From: Polyangiaceae bacterium
Lineage (GTDB): Bacteria > Myxococcota_A > Polyangia > Polyangiales > Polyangiaceae
Length of the DNA: 64,000 nucleotides
Direction of reading: 5' to 3'
Assembly (NCBI GenBank): GCA_016715885.1
Contig: JADJXL010000003.1
Location: 366,195 to 430,194, forward strand
Shown: positions 8,633 to 17,597 of the stretch, in pieces
Numbering within the stretch: position 1 is the first letter of the stretch
Layout: the number at the start of each line of letters is the position of its first letter
Notes under the pieces: generated by a model
Databases searched by the model: none
The model's input: the letters and a program-made list of their open reading frames with translations, nothing else
What the model was told of the DNA's origin: nothing
Position numbers and translations under genes: made by a program

Positions 8633-11581
8633 TCAATAGTAATAAACTTGAAACACGTGCAGCGCCACGAGAACGGGCAATGGCCAAAACGCGGCGAGGT
8701 GCACGCGCGTCGTGAGAACCCTTCGATCGCGCGCCGTCATCCCATCCCAACGATGCGAGCTGGCCGTGACGATACCTGCCACGCCACCCAGGATGCATAC
8801 GGCGAGGAAATCGATGGCGAGCGCCAAATTGAGGCCCTGGCCCAGACGCAATCCCGTGTGCATCGCCAAAACCAAGAGCGTCGAGGTGCCCAAGACGACG
8901 TGAATCACACGAAAGAACGGGAAATCGAAAAGTTGAAAACGTCTCCACCGTTTGCGCAGTGAAAGAACCAAACTGAAAAGCGAAATCAGTACGAGCAAGT
9001 ATCCGGTCGCTTGTTGGAACGCGTTTTCGGTGAGAACGCGCCCGACCCCCTGACGCACCGCGCTCGATTGCGGTATTGGAATGGGTCGAGAAACGATCGC
9101 AACGATCGACAGCGCAATGGCCGCAATGGACGCCGTGGCAAGCGCACGATACCCCGGTTCGGGCGACATCGCCTCGCTCCGACCACCTGGAGCAACCGAT
9201 TGCGTATCGGATGGCGCATTGCCCGAAGGACGCATGCTCCGCCGCGGCTGCACCGGAACCCAACTGCGCCGCGCGTGCACGAGCTTCTGCTGGTGCAGCG
9301 TCGAAAGCGGGCCGTCGAGCGCATTGAACGCCTCCTCGGCCTCCGTATCGTATTCATCCTCCTCCTCGTACACGTCGGTCGCGCTGAAAACACTGCTCTC
9401 GAAACTCGGAGGCATCGGCAATGACGGCACACGCAAATCGCCAGAAAGAACGCCTCCTTCCTCGAGCAGCGCTGGCGCTCTATCCGACGACAACCCCACC
9501 TCCACTTCGTCTTCCGGCGCAAGCGGCAGAAGCGAACGTTTGATGACTTCAATCGAATCGGGCGCGGACGACGGATGACGTGCTACCGCCTTCAGCCTTC
9601 GAGTCGTCGTGCGTCGCGACGCCGGCCCGAATATCTCCGCCTCGTCCGGCTCGTGCGCACGCCTCGATGCAAACATGTTGTCGATGTCTTCATCCGAAGC
9701 CTCGTGCGCGTCGAGCTGCGTCCGATACGGCCCCGCCGGCGTTTGTACCGGCATGACCGCTTCCGCTGCGAGCGTGCGATTGGGCCCACGCACGAGTTGT
9801 CCCGGCATGACGATGTTCTGAAAACCCGGCACACCGACCGTAGGCGCCGACAGCCCCGGCCGACGCACGGACACAGGCGCCGAAGAACCAGAACGCTTCG
9901 TGACCGACAAGGGTCCCGTGCGATCCCGCCGCATCATGTTGGACGAACGCGCGCTCACCGCCGCACGATCACGAAATGCAATCGCATCCGGCAGCGCAAT
10001 CTGCATCGTCTCGAGCTCGTCCTCGCCAATCAACTCCGCAAGCAGCGATTTGCACGACCCACAAACAGTCCCCGCTCCCGTTCGTTTCGAAAGCTCATTG
10101 ACCGTCGTCGCTCCAGCAGCAATCGCCGCACCAAGCTGCCCACGCGTGACGCGCACACACCCGCACACGATGGCATCGTCCGACCAGTCACTGACCTTCT
10201 TCGATTCCTCGCGTGGAAACAAATTCCCCGTCGATCGAAATCGCCGCATGTCCCAAAACGACATCGGCGCCGGATTGACCAATGCATCACGAATCCGATC
10301 GAGATTGTCCCAATCACCAATCGTCACCGCACCAATCAACCTTCCTTGCCTGGTCACGAGCTTTCGATACACGCCGCCCGTCGTGTATTTGAGCGCCGAA
10401 GACAGCGGTTTCGTGTCGCCGTCGTATTCGCCAAGGGCCGCAACCGTCACGCCGAGAAGCTTCAGCTTTGCAGATTGATCCGCCCCCGTAAACCGCGCGT
10501 CCTCTCCCATGAGGTTCGCCACGAGCACGTCCACCATTTGATAACCCGGCGCAACGAGCCCATAGGTCGTACCGTTGTGCGACGCGCATTCACCAATTGC
10601 ATAAATCTGCTCGTCCGAAGTCCGCAATTGATCATCCACGATGATGCCGCCATTCGGTGCAAGATCGAGCCCTGCCGCCCGCGCCAGCTCCGACCGCGGC
10701 CGAATACCCGTCGACACGACGATCATGTCCGCCGTCAGCATTCGGTCTTCCAGCCGCGTCGCCTTTTCGTCGTCGAAATGAATGATCAGCCGCTCGGCAT
10801 CTTCGTCGTACACCACGCGGGACATCTTCTTCCCGACATGCACGCGAACACCAAGCTGCTCGATCTTCTCTTTCAAAAGCGCCGATGCACCATCGTCGAG
10901 CTGCCGAGGCATCAGACGCGGCGCCGCCTCCACCACCTCGACCTGTATATCGTGCAGTCGTCGCCCAAGGTCGTACACCGCCTTCGCCGCTTCGAGACCA
11001 AGCAGACCACCACCGATGATCACCGCGCGCGACGTCCCCTCCATCACCTCCGCTTCGATCGTGTAAACATCATCGAACGTCCGATACACGAATACGCGCT
11101 TCTGAAGCTTGAGATTGCCCTCCGCATCCGCGACCCGCAGCCCCTCGACCGGCGGGACAAACGGCTCCGAACCCGTCGCGAAAACCAACCGGTTGTACGG
11201 AACGCGATCCCCCGATGCCGCCTCCACGTAGCTCTGCTCCCGATCGATGTACACGACCGGATTGCCCAAGTAGAGCTCGATCCCGTTCTCCTCGTACCAG
11301 TCCTCCTCCGCCAAAATCAGCGCTTCGGCAGGCCGGCCCGAAAAGATGTCCGTCAGGTGCACCCGATCGTACGCAGGAAAGCGCTCCTCGCCGAAAACGA
11401 CGATGCGCGAGTGCATCTGCACCTGATGCTCGACGAGCTTCTGGCAAAGCCGATAGCTCATCATCCCATTGCCGATGATGACCAGCGTCTGCACGTCGTC
11501 ATCGTCGGGATGATGCAGCTCCGCCTCGGCAAATGCCGCAAGCTCGTCGCCTAGATGGCCGCCTTCCGACTCGATCGTCAC
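8633..11581 (-). CDS. NirB-like FAD/NAD(P)H oxidoreductase fused to BFD [2Fe-2S] domain and bis-heme membrane domain
   Basis: A 982-residue fusion. Residues 30-440 are a pyridine-nucleotide FAD reductase like the N-terminal part of assimilatory nitrite reductase NirB. There are two dinucleotide folds (VIIGNGMMSYRLCQ; VIIGGGLLGLEAAK) and a C-terminal FAD motif (IYAIGECA). Residues 470-515 are a BFD-type [2Fe-2S] domain (CGCVRV, then CGSCKSLL). In place of the sulfite/nitrite reductase domain comes a 290-residue disordered linker and about five membrane helices. Two of these hold His-x13-His pairs (HVVLGTSTLLVLAMH; HLAAFWPLPVLVALH), the spacing of bis-heme ferric reductase/NOX membrane domains. 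Inferred role: NAD(P)H electrons pass FAD, FeS and hemes across the inner membrane. The acceptor is unknown. Confidence 0.82.
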   Translation of the reverse strand: MTIESEGGHLGDELAAFAEAELHHPDDDDVQTLVIIGNGMMSYRLCQKLVEHQVQMHSRIVVFGEERFPAYDRVHLTDIFSGRPAEALILAEEDWYEENGIELYLGNPVVYIDREQSYVEAASGDRVPYNRLVFATGSEPFVPPVEGLRVADAEGNLKLQKRVFVYRTFDDVYTIEAEVMEGTSRAVIIGGGLLGLEAAKAVYDLGRRLHDIQVEVVEAAPRLMPRQLDDGASALLKEKIEQLGVRVHVGKKMSRVVYDEDAERLIIHFDDEKATRLEDRMLTADMIVVSTGIRPRSELARAAGLDLAPNGGIIVDDQLRTSDEQIYAIGECASHNGTTYGLVAPGYQMVDVLVANLMGEDARFTGADQSAKLKLLGVTVAALGEYDGDTKPLSSALKYTTGGVYRKLVTRQGRLIGAVTIGDWDNLDRIRDALVNPAPMSFWDMRRFRSTGNLFPREESKKVSDWSDDAIVCGCVRVTRGQLGAAIAAGATTVNELSKRTGAGTVCGSCKSLLAELIGEDELETMQIALPDAIAFRDRAAVSARSSNMMRRDRTGPLSVTKRSGSSAPVSVRRPGLSAPTVGVPGFQNIVMPGQLVRGPNRTLAAEAVMPVQTPAGPYRTQLDAHEASDEDIDNMFASRRAHEPDEAEIFGPASRRTTTRRLKAVARHPSSAPDSIEVIKRSLLPLAPEDEVEVGLSSDRAPALLEEGGVLSGDLRVPSLPMPPSFESSVFSATDVYEEEDEYDTEAEEAFNALDGPLSTLHQQKLVHARRSWVPVQPRRSMRPSGNAPSDTQSVAPGGRSEAMSPEPGYRALATASIAAIALSIVAIVSRPIPIPQSSAVRQGVGRVLTENAFQQATGYLLVLISLFSLVLSLRKRWRRFQLFDFPFFRVIHVVLGTSTLLVLAMHTGLRLGQGLNLALAIDFLAVCILGGVAGIVTASSHRWDGMTARDRRVLTTRVHLAAFWPLPVLVALHVFQVYYY

Positions 11582-11660
11582 CAGGGCCCTGGTTTTACAC
11601 CACGACCGTCAAGAAAAGCATCTTCTACGAGGACCAAAACGTGCCGTCGGCCAAGACACG

Positions 11661-13043
11661 TCATTTTTCAATGAGTGTACGCAAACGCGAAAGCACCGCA
11701 GGCTCGGCACGAACGGACAGATGCGCCCCTTCCTCGTCGTACGTTTCCGACAATACCCGAGCACTGTCGTATACCTCGCTCACCAGCGCTTGCTTGGCAT
11801 ACGGAACGACAAGCTCTCCAGGCACCATTTTCGCCTCGAAGATCTCCACGATGGTTTGCCGAAGACGCTCAACATCGTCCGGATCCTTTGCACTCAAAAG
11901 AATCGCCTCGGGAAATTCGCGCGCCAAAAGTTTGCGCTCCGTCGCCTCGACCATGTCCATCTTGTTCAGCACCAGCTTGTGCGGAACATCCGCCGCCCCA
12001 ATCTCCTCGAGCGTCGACGTCGTCACTTCGAGCTGACTGCGAAACGTCGGATCCGATGCGTCCGCCACGTACAAGAGCAGCGACGCCTCCAGCGCCTCGT
12101 CCAGCGTCGAACGAAACGACGCCACCAAGTCATGCGGCAACTTCTTGATGAAACCCACCGTGTCCGACACCAAAATCCGCGGTTTGACCTCGGGATGGAT
12201 CGCTCGCACCGTCGTATCGAGCGTCGCGAACAGCTTGTCCTCGACCAGCACCTGACTGCCCGTCAGCGCTCGCATCAACGACGACTTGCCCGCGTTCGTG
12301 TACCCCACGAGCGCCACGCGACGCGCATCTCGACGCAGCGCACGCCGTACCGCTTGGTCACGAGCAATCGCTTCGATCTCCTTGCGTAGCTCCGCGATCC
12401 GATCGCGAATCTTGCGCCGATCCAGATCGAGCTGCGTCTCGCCCGACCCGCGAAAATGCTGCCGCTCGCTCGTCCCACCCGTCTCGCGCAAACGCGGCGC
12501 CACATAGTTGAGCCGCGCTATCTCCACCTCGAGACGCGCCTCGCGACTTCGCGCATGTCGATGAAAAATTTCGATGATCACGCCCGCCCGATCCATCACC
12601 GTCAGGCCCGTGCACTTCTCCAAGTTGCGAAGCTGGCTCGGCGTCAGATCGTGATCGACCACGACGACATCGGGCTTCGTTATCCTCGCCGACCCCTCCT
12701 CGTCGCTCTCACCATCGCCCGCTTCTTCCTCCACGCTCTCGGGCGCTTCGTCTGCGTCTTCTTCCTCGTCACGCTTGCTCGTCCCCGGCTTGCGATACCG
12801 CATTCCTGACGGCCCCGGACCATCGGTGATCTTTGCAAGCTCGTACAACTTGCCCCGCCCAAGAACCGCCCCCTTGGAAACTTGCGCGCGACGTTGAGAC
12901 AACGTCCCTACGACATCGTATCCAAGCGTCGTGACGAGACGCCCGAGCTCGGCAAGAGAACCGGCGTGATCCTCGTCCGAAACCTGCGGCAGTTGAACGG
13001 CGACGAGAAGTGCTTTTTTTCGAGTGGTCGTTTGTCCAGACAT
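11661..13043 (-). CDS. hflX: GTPase HflX
   Basis: A 460-residue ribosome-associated GTPase that splits or rescues stalled 70S ribosomes in other bacteria. The N-terminal HflX domain includes GRGKLYEL and VVVDHDLTPSQLRNLE. The G domain shows G1 GYTNAGKSS, G3 DTVGFIKKLP and G4 NKMD. Compared with the usual HflX it carries an extra acidic stretch at about residues 90-118 (EEEDADEAPESVEEEAGDGE) between the first beta-alpha units. It is probably monocistronic, with a short gap to the oxidoreductase gene downstream. Confidence 0.95.
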   Translation of the reverse strand: MSGQTTTRKKALLVAVQLPQVSDEDHAGSLAELGRLVTTLGYDVVGTLSQRRAQVSKGAVLGRGKLYELAKITDGPGPSGMRYRKPGTSKRDEEEDADEAPESVEEEAGDGESDEEGSARITKPDVVVVDHDLTPSQLRNLEKCTGLTVMDRAGVIIEIFHRHARSREARLEVEIARLNYVAPRLRETGGTSERQHFRGSGETQLDLDRRKIRDRIAELRKEIEAIARDQAVRRALRRDARRVALVGYTNAGKSSLMRALTGSQVLVEDKLFATLDTTVRAIHPEVKPRILVSDTVGFIKKLPHDLVASFRSTLDEALEASLLLYVADASDPTFRSQLEVTTSTLEEIGAADVPHKLVLNKMDMVEATERKLLAREFPEAILLSAKDPDDVERLRQTIVEIFEAKMVPGELVVPYAKQALVSEVYDSARVLSETYDEEGAHLSVRAEPAVLSRLRTLIEK

Positions 13044-13126
13044 ACGTTTGGAAAGAGCAACGCGAACGCTGATGTTGCAGAGCGCCTTCTCCTAGCACGT
13101 GACGGCGCCCCTCGGCATGCGCGACG

Positions 13127-13906
13127 TCACCCTGCCGATGACGCCATTGCAGCAGGATCTTGCTGGTAAAACTGGCGCATCTGTTCATAGAGCGCTGGAT
13201 GTCGAGCACGCAAAGCGCGAGGTCTTTCGAAAAAACTCTCCGTCACGACCGCGAAAAATTCGGCAGGATTTTTCGCCCCGTACGTGTCGATCACCGTCCT
13301 GTTTCCCTCTTCGTCATCACGCAAAAGCCCTTCATACGCAGCTCCGAGCACCCGAGCCCAAGGGCCATAAGCCGCCCGCTTTTCGAGCACGGGCGCACCA
13401 TCGGCAGCCCCGTCTTCCGTATCGAGCTGATGCGCAAACTCGTGAAAAACGACGTTTTTTCCGTCGCGCACGTCCGATGCACCATGCAGCACCGCATCCC
13501 AAGCGAGCACGACGACCCCGCGACTCCACGACTCGCCAAGCCGAGCTTCCGGCTCTTCGATGACGATGCCGCCTTCGACCGTCCGCGGACGCCTGTCCAC
13601 GTACGTGCTCGGGTAGACGAGAATCACTTCCAGATCCGGATAAACGTCTCCCTCGCGCTGCAGAAGTAGAATGCAGGCTTGCGCTGCGATCGTGACGCGA
13701 ATTTCGTCGTCGACGTCCTGACCCCCGCACCCTTCGAAGCGTTTTTCGTCGAGGAAGATCTTTATCAGATCGCGCAGTTTGTCCTGGTCTTCCGAACGCA
13801 GGCGCCGAAAGTAAGGAACGTTCTCTGCGAGAATCGATTGCCACTCCGCCGGGAACGGCCGCTCACGCACCGCTTTGCGACGCCGCTCCTTGAAGAAGTC
13901 GAACAT
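13127..13906 (-). CDS. mtfA: Zinc peptidase of the MtfA family
   Basis: A 259-residue cytosolic metallopeptidase. The start at ATG 13906 (MFDFFKERRRKAV) is preferred because family members begin there. The longer frame adds 22 atypical residues and overlaps the divergent gene region. The zinc site is HEFAH at about residue 153 (VVFHEFAHQLD), with downstream FAVVTESFFERP supplying the glutamate, as in MtfA. In E. coli MtfA binds the glucose repressor Mlc. Here it more likely has a general processing role. The length matches the family. Confidence 0.9.
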   Translation of the reverse strand: MFDFFKERRRKAVRERPFPAEWQSILAENVPYFRRLRSEDQDKLRDLIKIFLDEKRFEGCGGQDVDDEIRVTIAAQACILLLQREGDVYPDLEVILVYPSTYVDRRPRTVEGGIVIEEPEARLGESWSRGVVVLAWDAVLHGASDVRDGKNVVFHEFAHQLDTEDGAADGAPVLEKRAAYGPWARVLGAAYEGLLRDDEEGNRTVIDTYGAKNPAEFFAVVTESFFERPRALRARHPALYEQMRQFYQQDPAAMASSAG

Positions 13907-14063
13907 GCCGCGAATGATGCCACAAGACGGAAGCGATCCGTCCGAGCATCGGTGGTGGACAATCGATGGCATACCGAAAATGGGCAGCTTCTTGGCAAGC
14001 CCATCGGTACATTCGATGTCAAGCTATCGAGCCAATCTTGCAATGGGTTTACTGGAGGAGCCG

Positions 14064-14876
14064 ATGCCGCTGCGTATCGTACAACAAGGACAAGGAAATC
14101 CCAGGCAGCTCGTGGTGCTGTACCTCGTCGGGTCGCCCATGGATCCCGAACTGCGCGCGGCGCTCGGTCCCGATCCGGCCATCATTGCGTACGACGATCC
14201 GAAGGGCGAGCCATTGCCCACGACGATGTCGCACGTGACGACGAAATCGCCGGTGAACGTTTCGGACGTCATTTTGGTGGGTTATTCCGCAGGGTGCCAA
14301 GCGGTACGTCGTGAGCTCATGGCGGGGCACGATGTCGCAGGTGTCGTTGCCATCGACGGTACGCATGCGAGTCTTCCGCCATTGCAATGGCAACTCGACG
14401 TATGGCGCGATTATGCTGAAAAAGCGCGCCGAGGCGAACGGCTCTTCGTGGCCACGTGCACGCAAAACACCTATGTCGAAACGGACTTGCCCAAAGCGCA
14501 GCGCTACAGCGCCACGCTCTCGATTTTGCGTCAAGTGACGGGTTTTCGGATCATTCCGTCGGAAACCCCCGCGGGCGAGCACGACGGAGCGCTTCACGTG
14601 TATGGTTATGCGAGCGAAAAAACGGACAAAATGGCGCACGCTCGTCAGCAAACCGTCGTGCTGCCCCAAATGCTTGCGCGATACGTGAAACCGTGGCTCG
14701 AGGCAGCATTGCGAGCCTTCCCAGGACAGGTTCCGCCGCAGCAGGAGGCGCATTCGAGCGTGCTCACGCCCGAAGAGCGAGCTCGCGTGGAGCAAGCGAT
14801 TGCGTTATCGTTTCACAAACTGACGCGGATGATATCGGAAGCCAACGCCGACGAGGAACCGGTTCCGGTGGGGTGA
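14064..14876 (+). CDS. Alpha/beta-hydrolase-like protein
   Basis: A 270-residue protein starting at ATG 14064, set by GGAGGAG ending 3 nt upstream. The open frame continues upstream to 13875 but has no family character. VGYSAGCQAVRREL at about residues 74-87 is a GxSxG-type nucleophile elbow after a hydrophobic strand (VSDVILVGYSAG). GEHDGALHVYG at about residue 175 could supply the catalytic His/Asp. No signal peptide is visible. The last 60 residues are helical. It ends exactly where the convergent helical-protein gene ends (14876/14877). The fold is supported by one motif and the substrate is unknown. Confidence 0.72.
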   Translation: MPLRIVQQGQGNPRQLVVLYLVGSPMDPELRAALGPDPAIIAYDDPKGEPLPTTMSHVTTKSPVNVSDVILVGYSAGCQAVRRELMAGHDVAGVVAIDGTHASLPPLQWQLDVWRDYAEKARRGERLFVATCTQNTYVETDLPKAQRYSATLSILRQVTGFRIIPSETPAGEHDGALHVYGYASEKTDKMAHARQQTVVLPQMLARYVKPWLEAALRAFPGQVPPQQEAHSSVLTPEERARVEQAIALSFHKLTRMISEANADEEPVPVG

Positions 14877-15620
14877 TTACTTCACTTCGGCGGGCGTTTC
14901 TCGCTTGATGGCGCGCGATTGCAGCGACGGAATCAGCGCATCCCAGTTTTTCCCATAAAAGTAGTGCAAGACCGTCTCCAGCACGTTGTATTGCTGCACG
15001 AGCAGCGTACCCATGCGATCCCGCGCTTCGGCTTCCGGTGATGACGACGTCGACGACGCCGGGAGTGCATTCGTGGTCCGCAGGTTCGCCGAGAGCCACG
15101 ACCCCACGGCGGCGGCATCGTCGATTTGCGTCTTGTCGACCGGGTGTTTCCCAGCAATCGTCGATTCGTATTTGCGAAACAGGTCTGCGAGCATCACGCA
15201 ATCGCGCGCCATGTCTCGCTGACCGCGTCCTTCTGCAATCGCATCGACCTCTTGCGCTGTCACGAATCCCGCGGACGCGAGTACTTTCGCGGAGCCCAAG
15301 AGCAGCGCGCGAAGTTGCCATCCTTCGGCGAGCTTTTGCCTCATGAGCTTTTCGGTGGGCAGCGCATGTTCCGCCTTGAGGGCCGCGTATTCCGTGGCCA
15401 GCGCGATATCGGGCAACGCGAGCAAAAGCGCCGCATTCACCTTGGGCAAATGCTCCGCCAAAAGGTGCTCCTTCGCCAAAAGCACCGGCATCGCCTCGCG
15501 CACATTGGTGATCGCCAAGGCAGCATCGATGCGATACGGCAAGATGTCGGCGGCTGCAATGGTGAGAGCGACAGGTAAGAACTTATCGTACGCCTGAGCG
15601 GCCTCGATTTGAATCGGCAA
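14877..15620 (-). CDS. Helical protein of a dispersed small family (member A)
   Basis: A 247-residue, almost entirely alpha-helical cytosolic protein rich in Ala, Leu and Glu. The start is placed at TTG 15620 because AGGAGG lies 6 nt upstream. An upstream ATG at 15653 has no such site. The middle part (GFVTAQEVDAIAEGRGQRD followed by LADLFRKYES) follows the helix pattern seen in the proteins at 19928, 39193 and 51913, suggesting distant relation. The C-terminus has a Ser/Ala linker and a Tyr-rich helix (YNVLETVLHYFYG). No known family is recognised. The 43-bp repeat array lies directly upstream of this gene. Confidence 0.7.
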   Translation of the reverse strand: MPIQIEAAQAYDKFLPVALTIAAADILPYRIDAALAITNVREAMPVLLAKEHLLAEHLPKVNAALLLALPDIALATEYAALKAEHALPTEKLMRQKLAEGWQLRALLLGSAKVLASAGFVTAQEVDAIAEGRGQRDMARDCVMLADLFRKYESTIAGKHPVDKTQIDDAAAVGSWLSANLRTTNALPASSTSSSPEAEARDRMGTLLVQQYNVLETVLHYFYGKNWDALIPSLQSRAIKRETPAEVK

Positions 15621-15708
15621 GGTCGTCCTCCTAACGCGAGGGTAAGGAAGCACGACGTTACCAGAAGATGAACAACGTGGTCAACGAGAACGGAAAGGAC
15701 GAAGACAG

Positions 15709-15965
15709 ATGAACGAGCCTCTCGAACGTATGCCTATTCACGCGAGGGGGTCGATCAAGTCGACGGGTTATATAATTGATTACACAAGGGGGCATGGACA
15801 AGTCCCCAAACCGTATAGCTATTCACACAGTTGACCATGGAAGAGTTGGCCGGGTGGTAAAGTTTAGGTCGAGGGGGACATGGAAGAGTTAGGAGCGTTA
15901 TAAAGTTTAGGACGTGGGGGAGGTGGACAAGTTAGGAAGATCCTAAAGTTTAGGACGCGGGGGAC
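15709..15965. repeat. Degenerate 43-bp tandem repeat array, about six units
   Basis: Units begin at about 15709, 15751, 15794, 15837, 15880 and 15923, with the spacing fixed at 43 bp. The core TAAAGTTTAGG recurs at 15858, 15901 and 15944, exactly 43 apart. Most units begin ATGGACAAGTT-like and end in GGGGGAC. Forty-three is not a multiple of three, so the array is not coding. It sits between divergent genes (the helical protein at 15620 and the HEPN-pair operon at 16146). The rest of this 525-bp gap shows no gene. Confidence 0.75.
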
Positions 15966-16145
15966 TTGAGAGAGACATCGACGAGTCTGTCGGGCTGGTG
16001 TTGGTAACGTTCTGTTGACCATGGCGTCTCACTAGGAACGACGCCGTTACCAACCATCCTTCCCACAAGCGAAGCTGGTGCTTGACGAACCGCCAACTGG
16101 GCAGTAGCCACATTGAGTAGGCAGTTCCACGCAGTTCAGAAAAGC

Positions 16146-16478
16146 ATGCCCAAGATCATGAAACCCATAGAATGCGCAATTGAGCTGGCTCGTGCACATC
16201 GCGATATTGATCCGGCAACCCGAGACGTGTACCTAGCATCTGGCGAGAACGATCCCCTCATTCGGCTTGTCGAAGTTTCCGCGTCCGTACCAACGACGAG
16301 TGAATTCTTTCCTTACGCGTTTACAGACGATCCGAACAATGGCGTTCCTTATCCATCAGTACTCATTCTGGTGAGTCCAGAAGAGTGGACCAGCTTGGAA
16401 GCCGGTCAACGAAAGCTACCGCAGGGTTGGCCTGAAGTGCGTGATCTCAAGCGCTTGAATCTCGAGCAACGAGATTGA
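16146..16478 (+). CDS. Hypothetical partner (possible antitoxin) of HEPN gene
   Basis: A 110-residue protein from ATG 16146 (MPKIMKPIECAIEL). A TTG at 16113 would add 11 residues. It is acidic and has no signal peptide. The middle holds a distinctive stretch, FPYAFTDDPNNGVPYPSVLI, then VSPEEWTSLEAG and LPQGW. I recognise no family, and the minimal nucleotidyltransferase signature (GSxxxxxxxDxD) common in HEPN partners is absent. Its stop TGA at 16476-16478 overlaps the ATG of the HEPN gene by one base, so the two are translationally coupled. Antitoxin function is inference from position only. Confidence 0.6.
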   Translation: MPKIMKPIECAIELARAHRDIDPATRDVYLASGENDPLIRLVEVSASVPTTSEFFPYAFTDDPNNGVPYPSVLILVSPEEWTSLEAGQRKLPQGWPEVRDLKRLNLEQRD

Positions 16479-17029
16479 TGATGACGCCGGACCCGAAGGA
16501 CTACGCAATACCATTCCTCGAACAGGCGCGTGAGGATCTGCGTGCGGCCCAATCGCTCATCAATGTGTTGCTGAATGAGACCGGGGTGCAAACGACGGTG
16601 AAGCGCGGGGCACCAAGCACGTTCTGCATGTTGCTCCAAATGTCATTTGAGAAGCTTGTGAAAGCAGTCCGCTCGCGCCAAGGGCTCGGGCCTGTGCGGG
16701 AGCATCTTGTCGTCTCCACGTTCTTATTGAACCTCGCTCGTGATCGCAGACGGCTTTCACTCATCAGCATCGGCCCGTCCGACGTGATGAACAGCATATT
16801 TCAGTTCATACGTGAACTTGAAAATGCACACCCGCAAGTCGGCGATGACAAACATCCACAGCTTGAATATCCATGGGTTGACGCATCCACTGGAGCCGTT
16901 TGTTGTCCCGCGCGCGATCTACATCTGTGTCATCGGATAACGAATGCGCGGGACAAAATTGCGCCAAAAACGCTGAAATTCGCCACAGCGCTCATCGAGA
17001 AATTCGATGTCTTGTACCCGCCAAGCTGA
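16478..17029 (+). CDS. HEPN-domain protein (putative toxin)
   Basis: A 183-residue protein starting at ATG 16478. It opens with a HEPN-type first helix (FLEQAREDLRAAQSLIN). FCMLLQMSFEKLVKAVRSRQ matches the conserved second-helix pattern (QxxxEKxxKA) of the HEPN family. RDLHLCH near residue 147 fits the RNase motif R-x4-6-H. HEPN proteins are commonly RNase toxins or RNA/nucleotide-binding modules of defence and toxin-antitoxin systems. The length is greater than minimal HEPN proteins (about 130), with extra sequence before the RxH motif. The overlap with the preceding gene supports a two-gene unit. Confidence 0.7.
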   Translation: MMTPDPKDYAIPFLEQAREDLRAAQSLINVLLNETGVQTTVKRGAPSTFCMLLQMSFEKLVKAVRSRQGLGPVREHLVVSTFLLNLARDRRRLSLISIGPSDVMNSIFQFIRELENAHPQVGDDKHPQLEYPWVDASTGAVCCPARDLHLCHRITNARDKIAPKTLKFATALIEKFDVLYPPS

Positions 17030-17050
17030 GCCATTTTCGATACGACTTCA

Positions 17051-17557
17051 CTACGGCTTCTTCTCAGCCATGATCCTGTCTTTCGGATCGAACTTCGGCG
17101 AAAACACCGATACGACCGCCGTGATGCCATCCCCTTGATGCACGTACGAATGCACGGCACCGCGAGGAATCACCAGAATGTCTCCTGGCGAAACTTCGCG
17201 CGTTTGCCCTTCGATGGTGAACGTCCCTTTCCCCTCCAAAACCATGACCAATTCATCGTGCTCGACATGGTGATGCGCCGGGACGGCTCCGCGCGTTTGA
17301 ATGAGATTCACCGTATGGTCGGCGTTTTCGAATAACGCCAATAGTTTGGTTTTTTCTTCGGCACCCAGCGGATTCTTCTGAATGGCTTCACGCACGTTGC
17401 CCAAGAAAGAATCGGTTTTCCCGGCAACTTGGATGGCCGCGGGAGCCGCAACGGGTGCCGCCGGCGCGTCGGGACACGATTGTTGCGACGCACCTCCGCA
17501 CGCAGCAAGCAAGAGCGAAACCAATACCCAACCGAGCGAAAAACGATGAACCTGCAT
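17051..17557 (-). CDS. Cupin-domain lipoprotein
   Basis: A 168-residue exported lipoprotein. The signal MQVHRFSLGWVLVSLLLAAC ends in a perfect lipobox and is followed by an Ala/Pro linker. A single conserved-barrel cupin domain fills residues 80-160. Motif 1 is PAHHHVEHDELVMVLEGKG, with two of the His residues and the Glu as metal ligands. Motif 2 is PGDILVIPRGAVHSY. One metal-binding barrel outside the cytoplasm could be a sensor or small dioxygenase/isomerase. The substrate cannot be inferred. It converges on the HEPN gene 21 bp away. Confidence 0.85.
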   Translation of the reverse strand: MQVHRFSLGWVLVSLLLAACGGASQQSCPDAPAAPVAAPAAIQVAGKTDSFLGNVREAIQKNPLGAEEKTKLLALFENADHTVNLIQTRGAVPAHHHVEHDELVMVLEGKGTFTIEGQTREVSPGDILVIPRGAVHSYVHQGDGITAVVSVFSPKFDPKDRIMAEKKP

Positions 17558-17597
17558 GGCTGCTACTCATACCAAAACATCGAGGCACTTGTCGAGG

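Noticed and set aside
9575..11554. 659-residue plus-strand frame antisense to the redox fusion
   Set aside because: Arg/His-rich shadow with no motif; the minus strand has clear FAD, BFD and heme motifs.
15709..15965. 43-bp repeats as a CRISPR array
   Set aside because: Units abut with no unique spacers and diverge along their whole length; no cas genes nearby.
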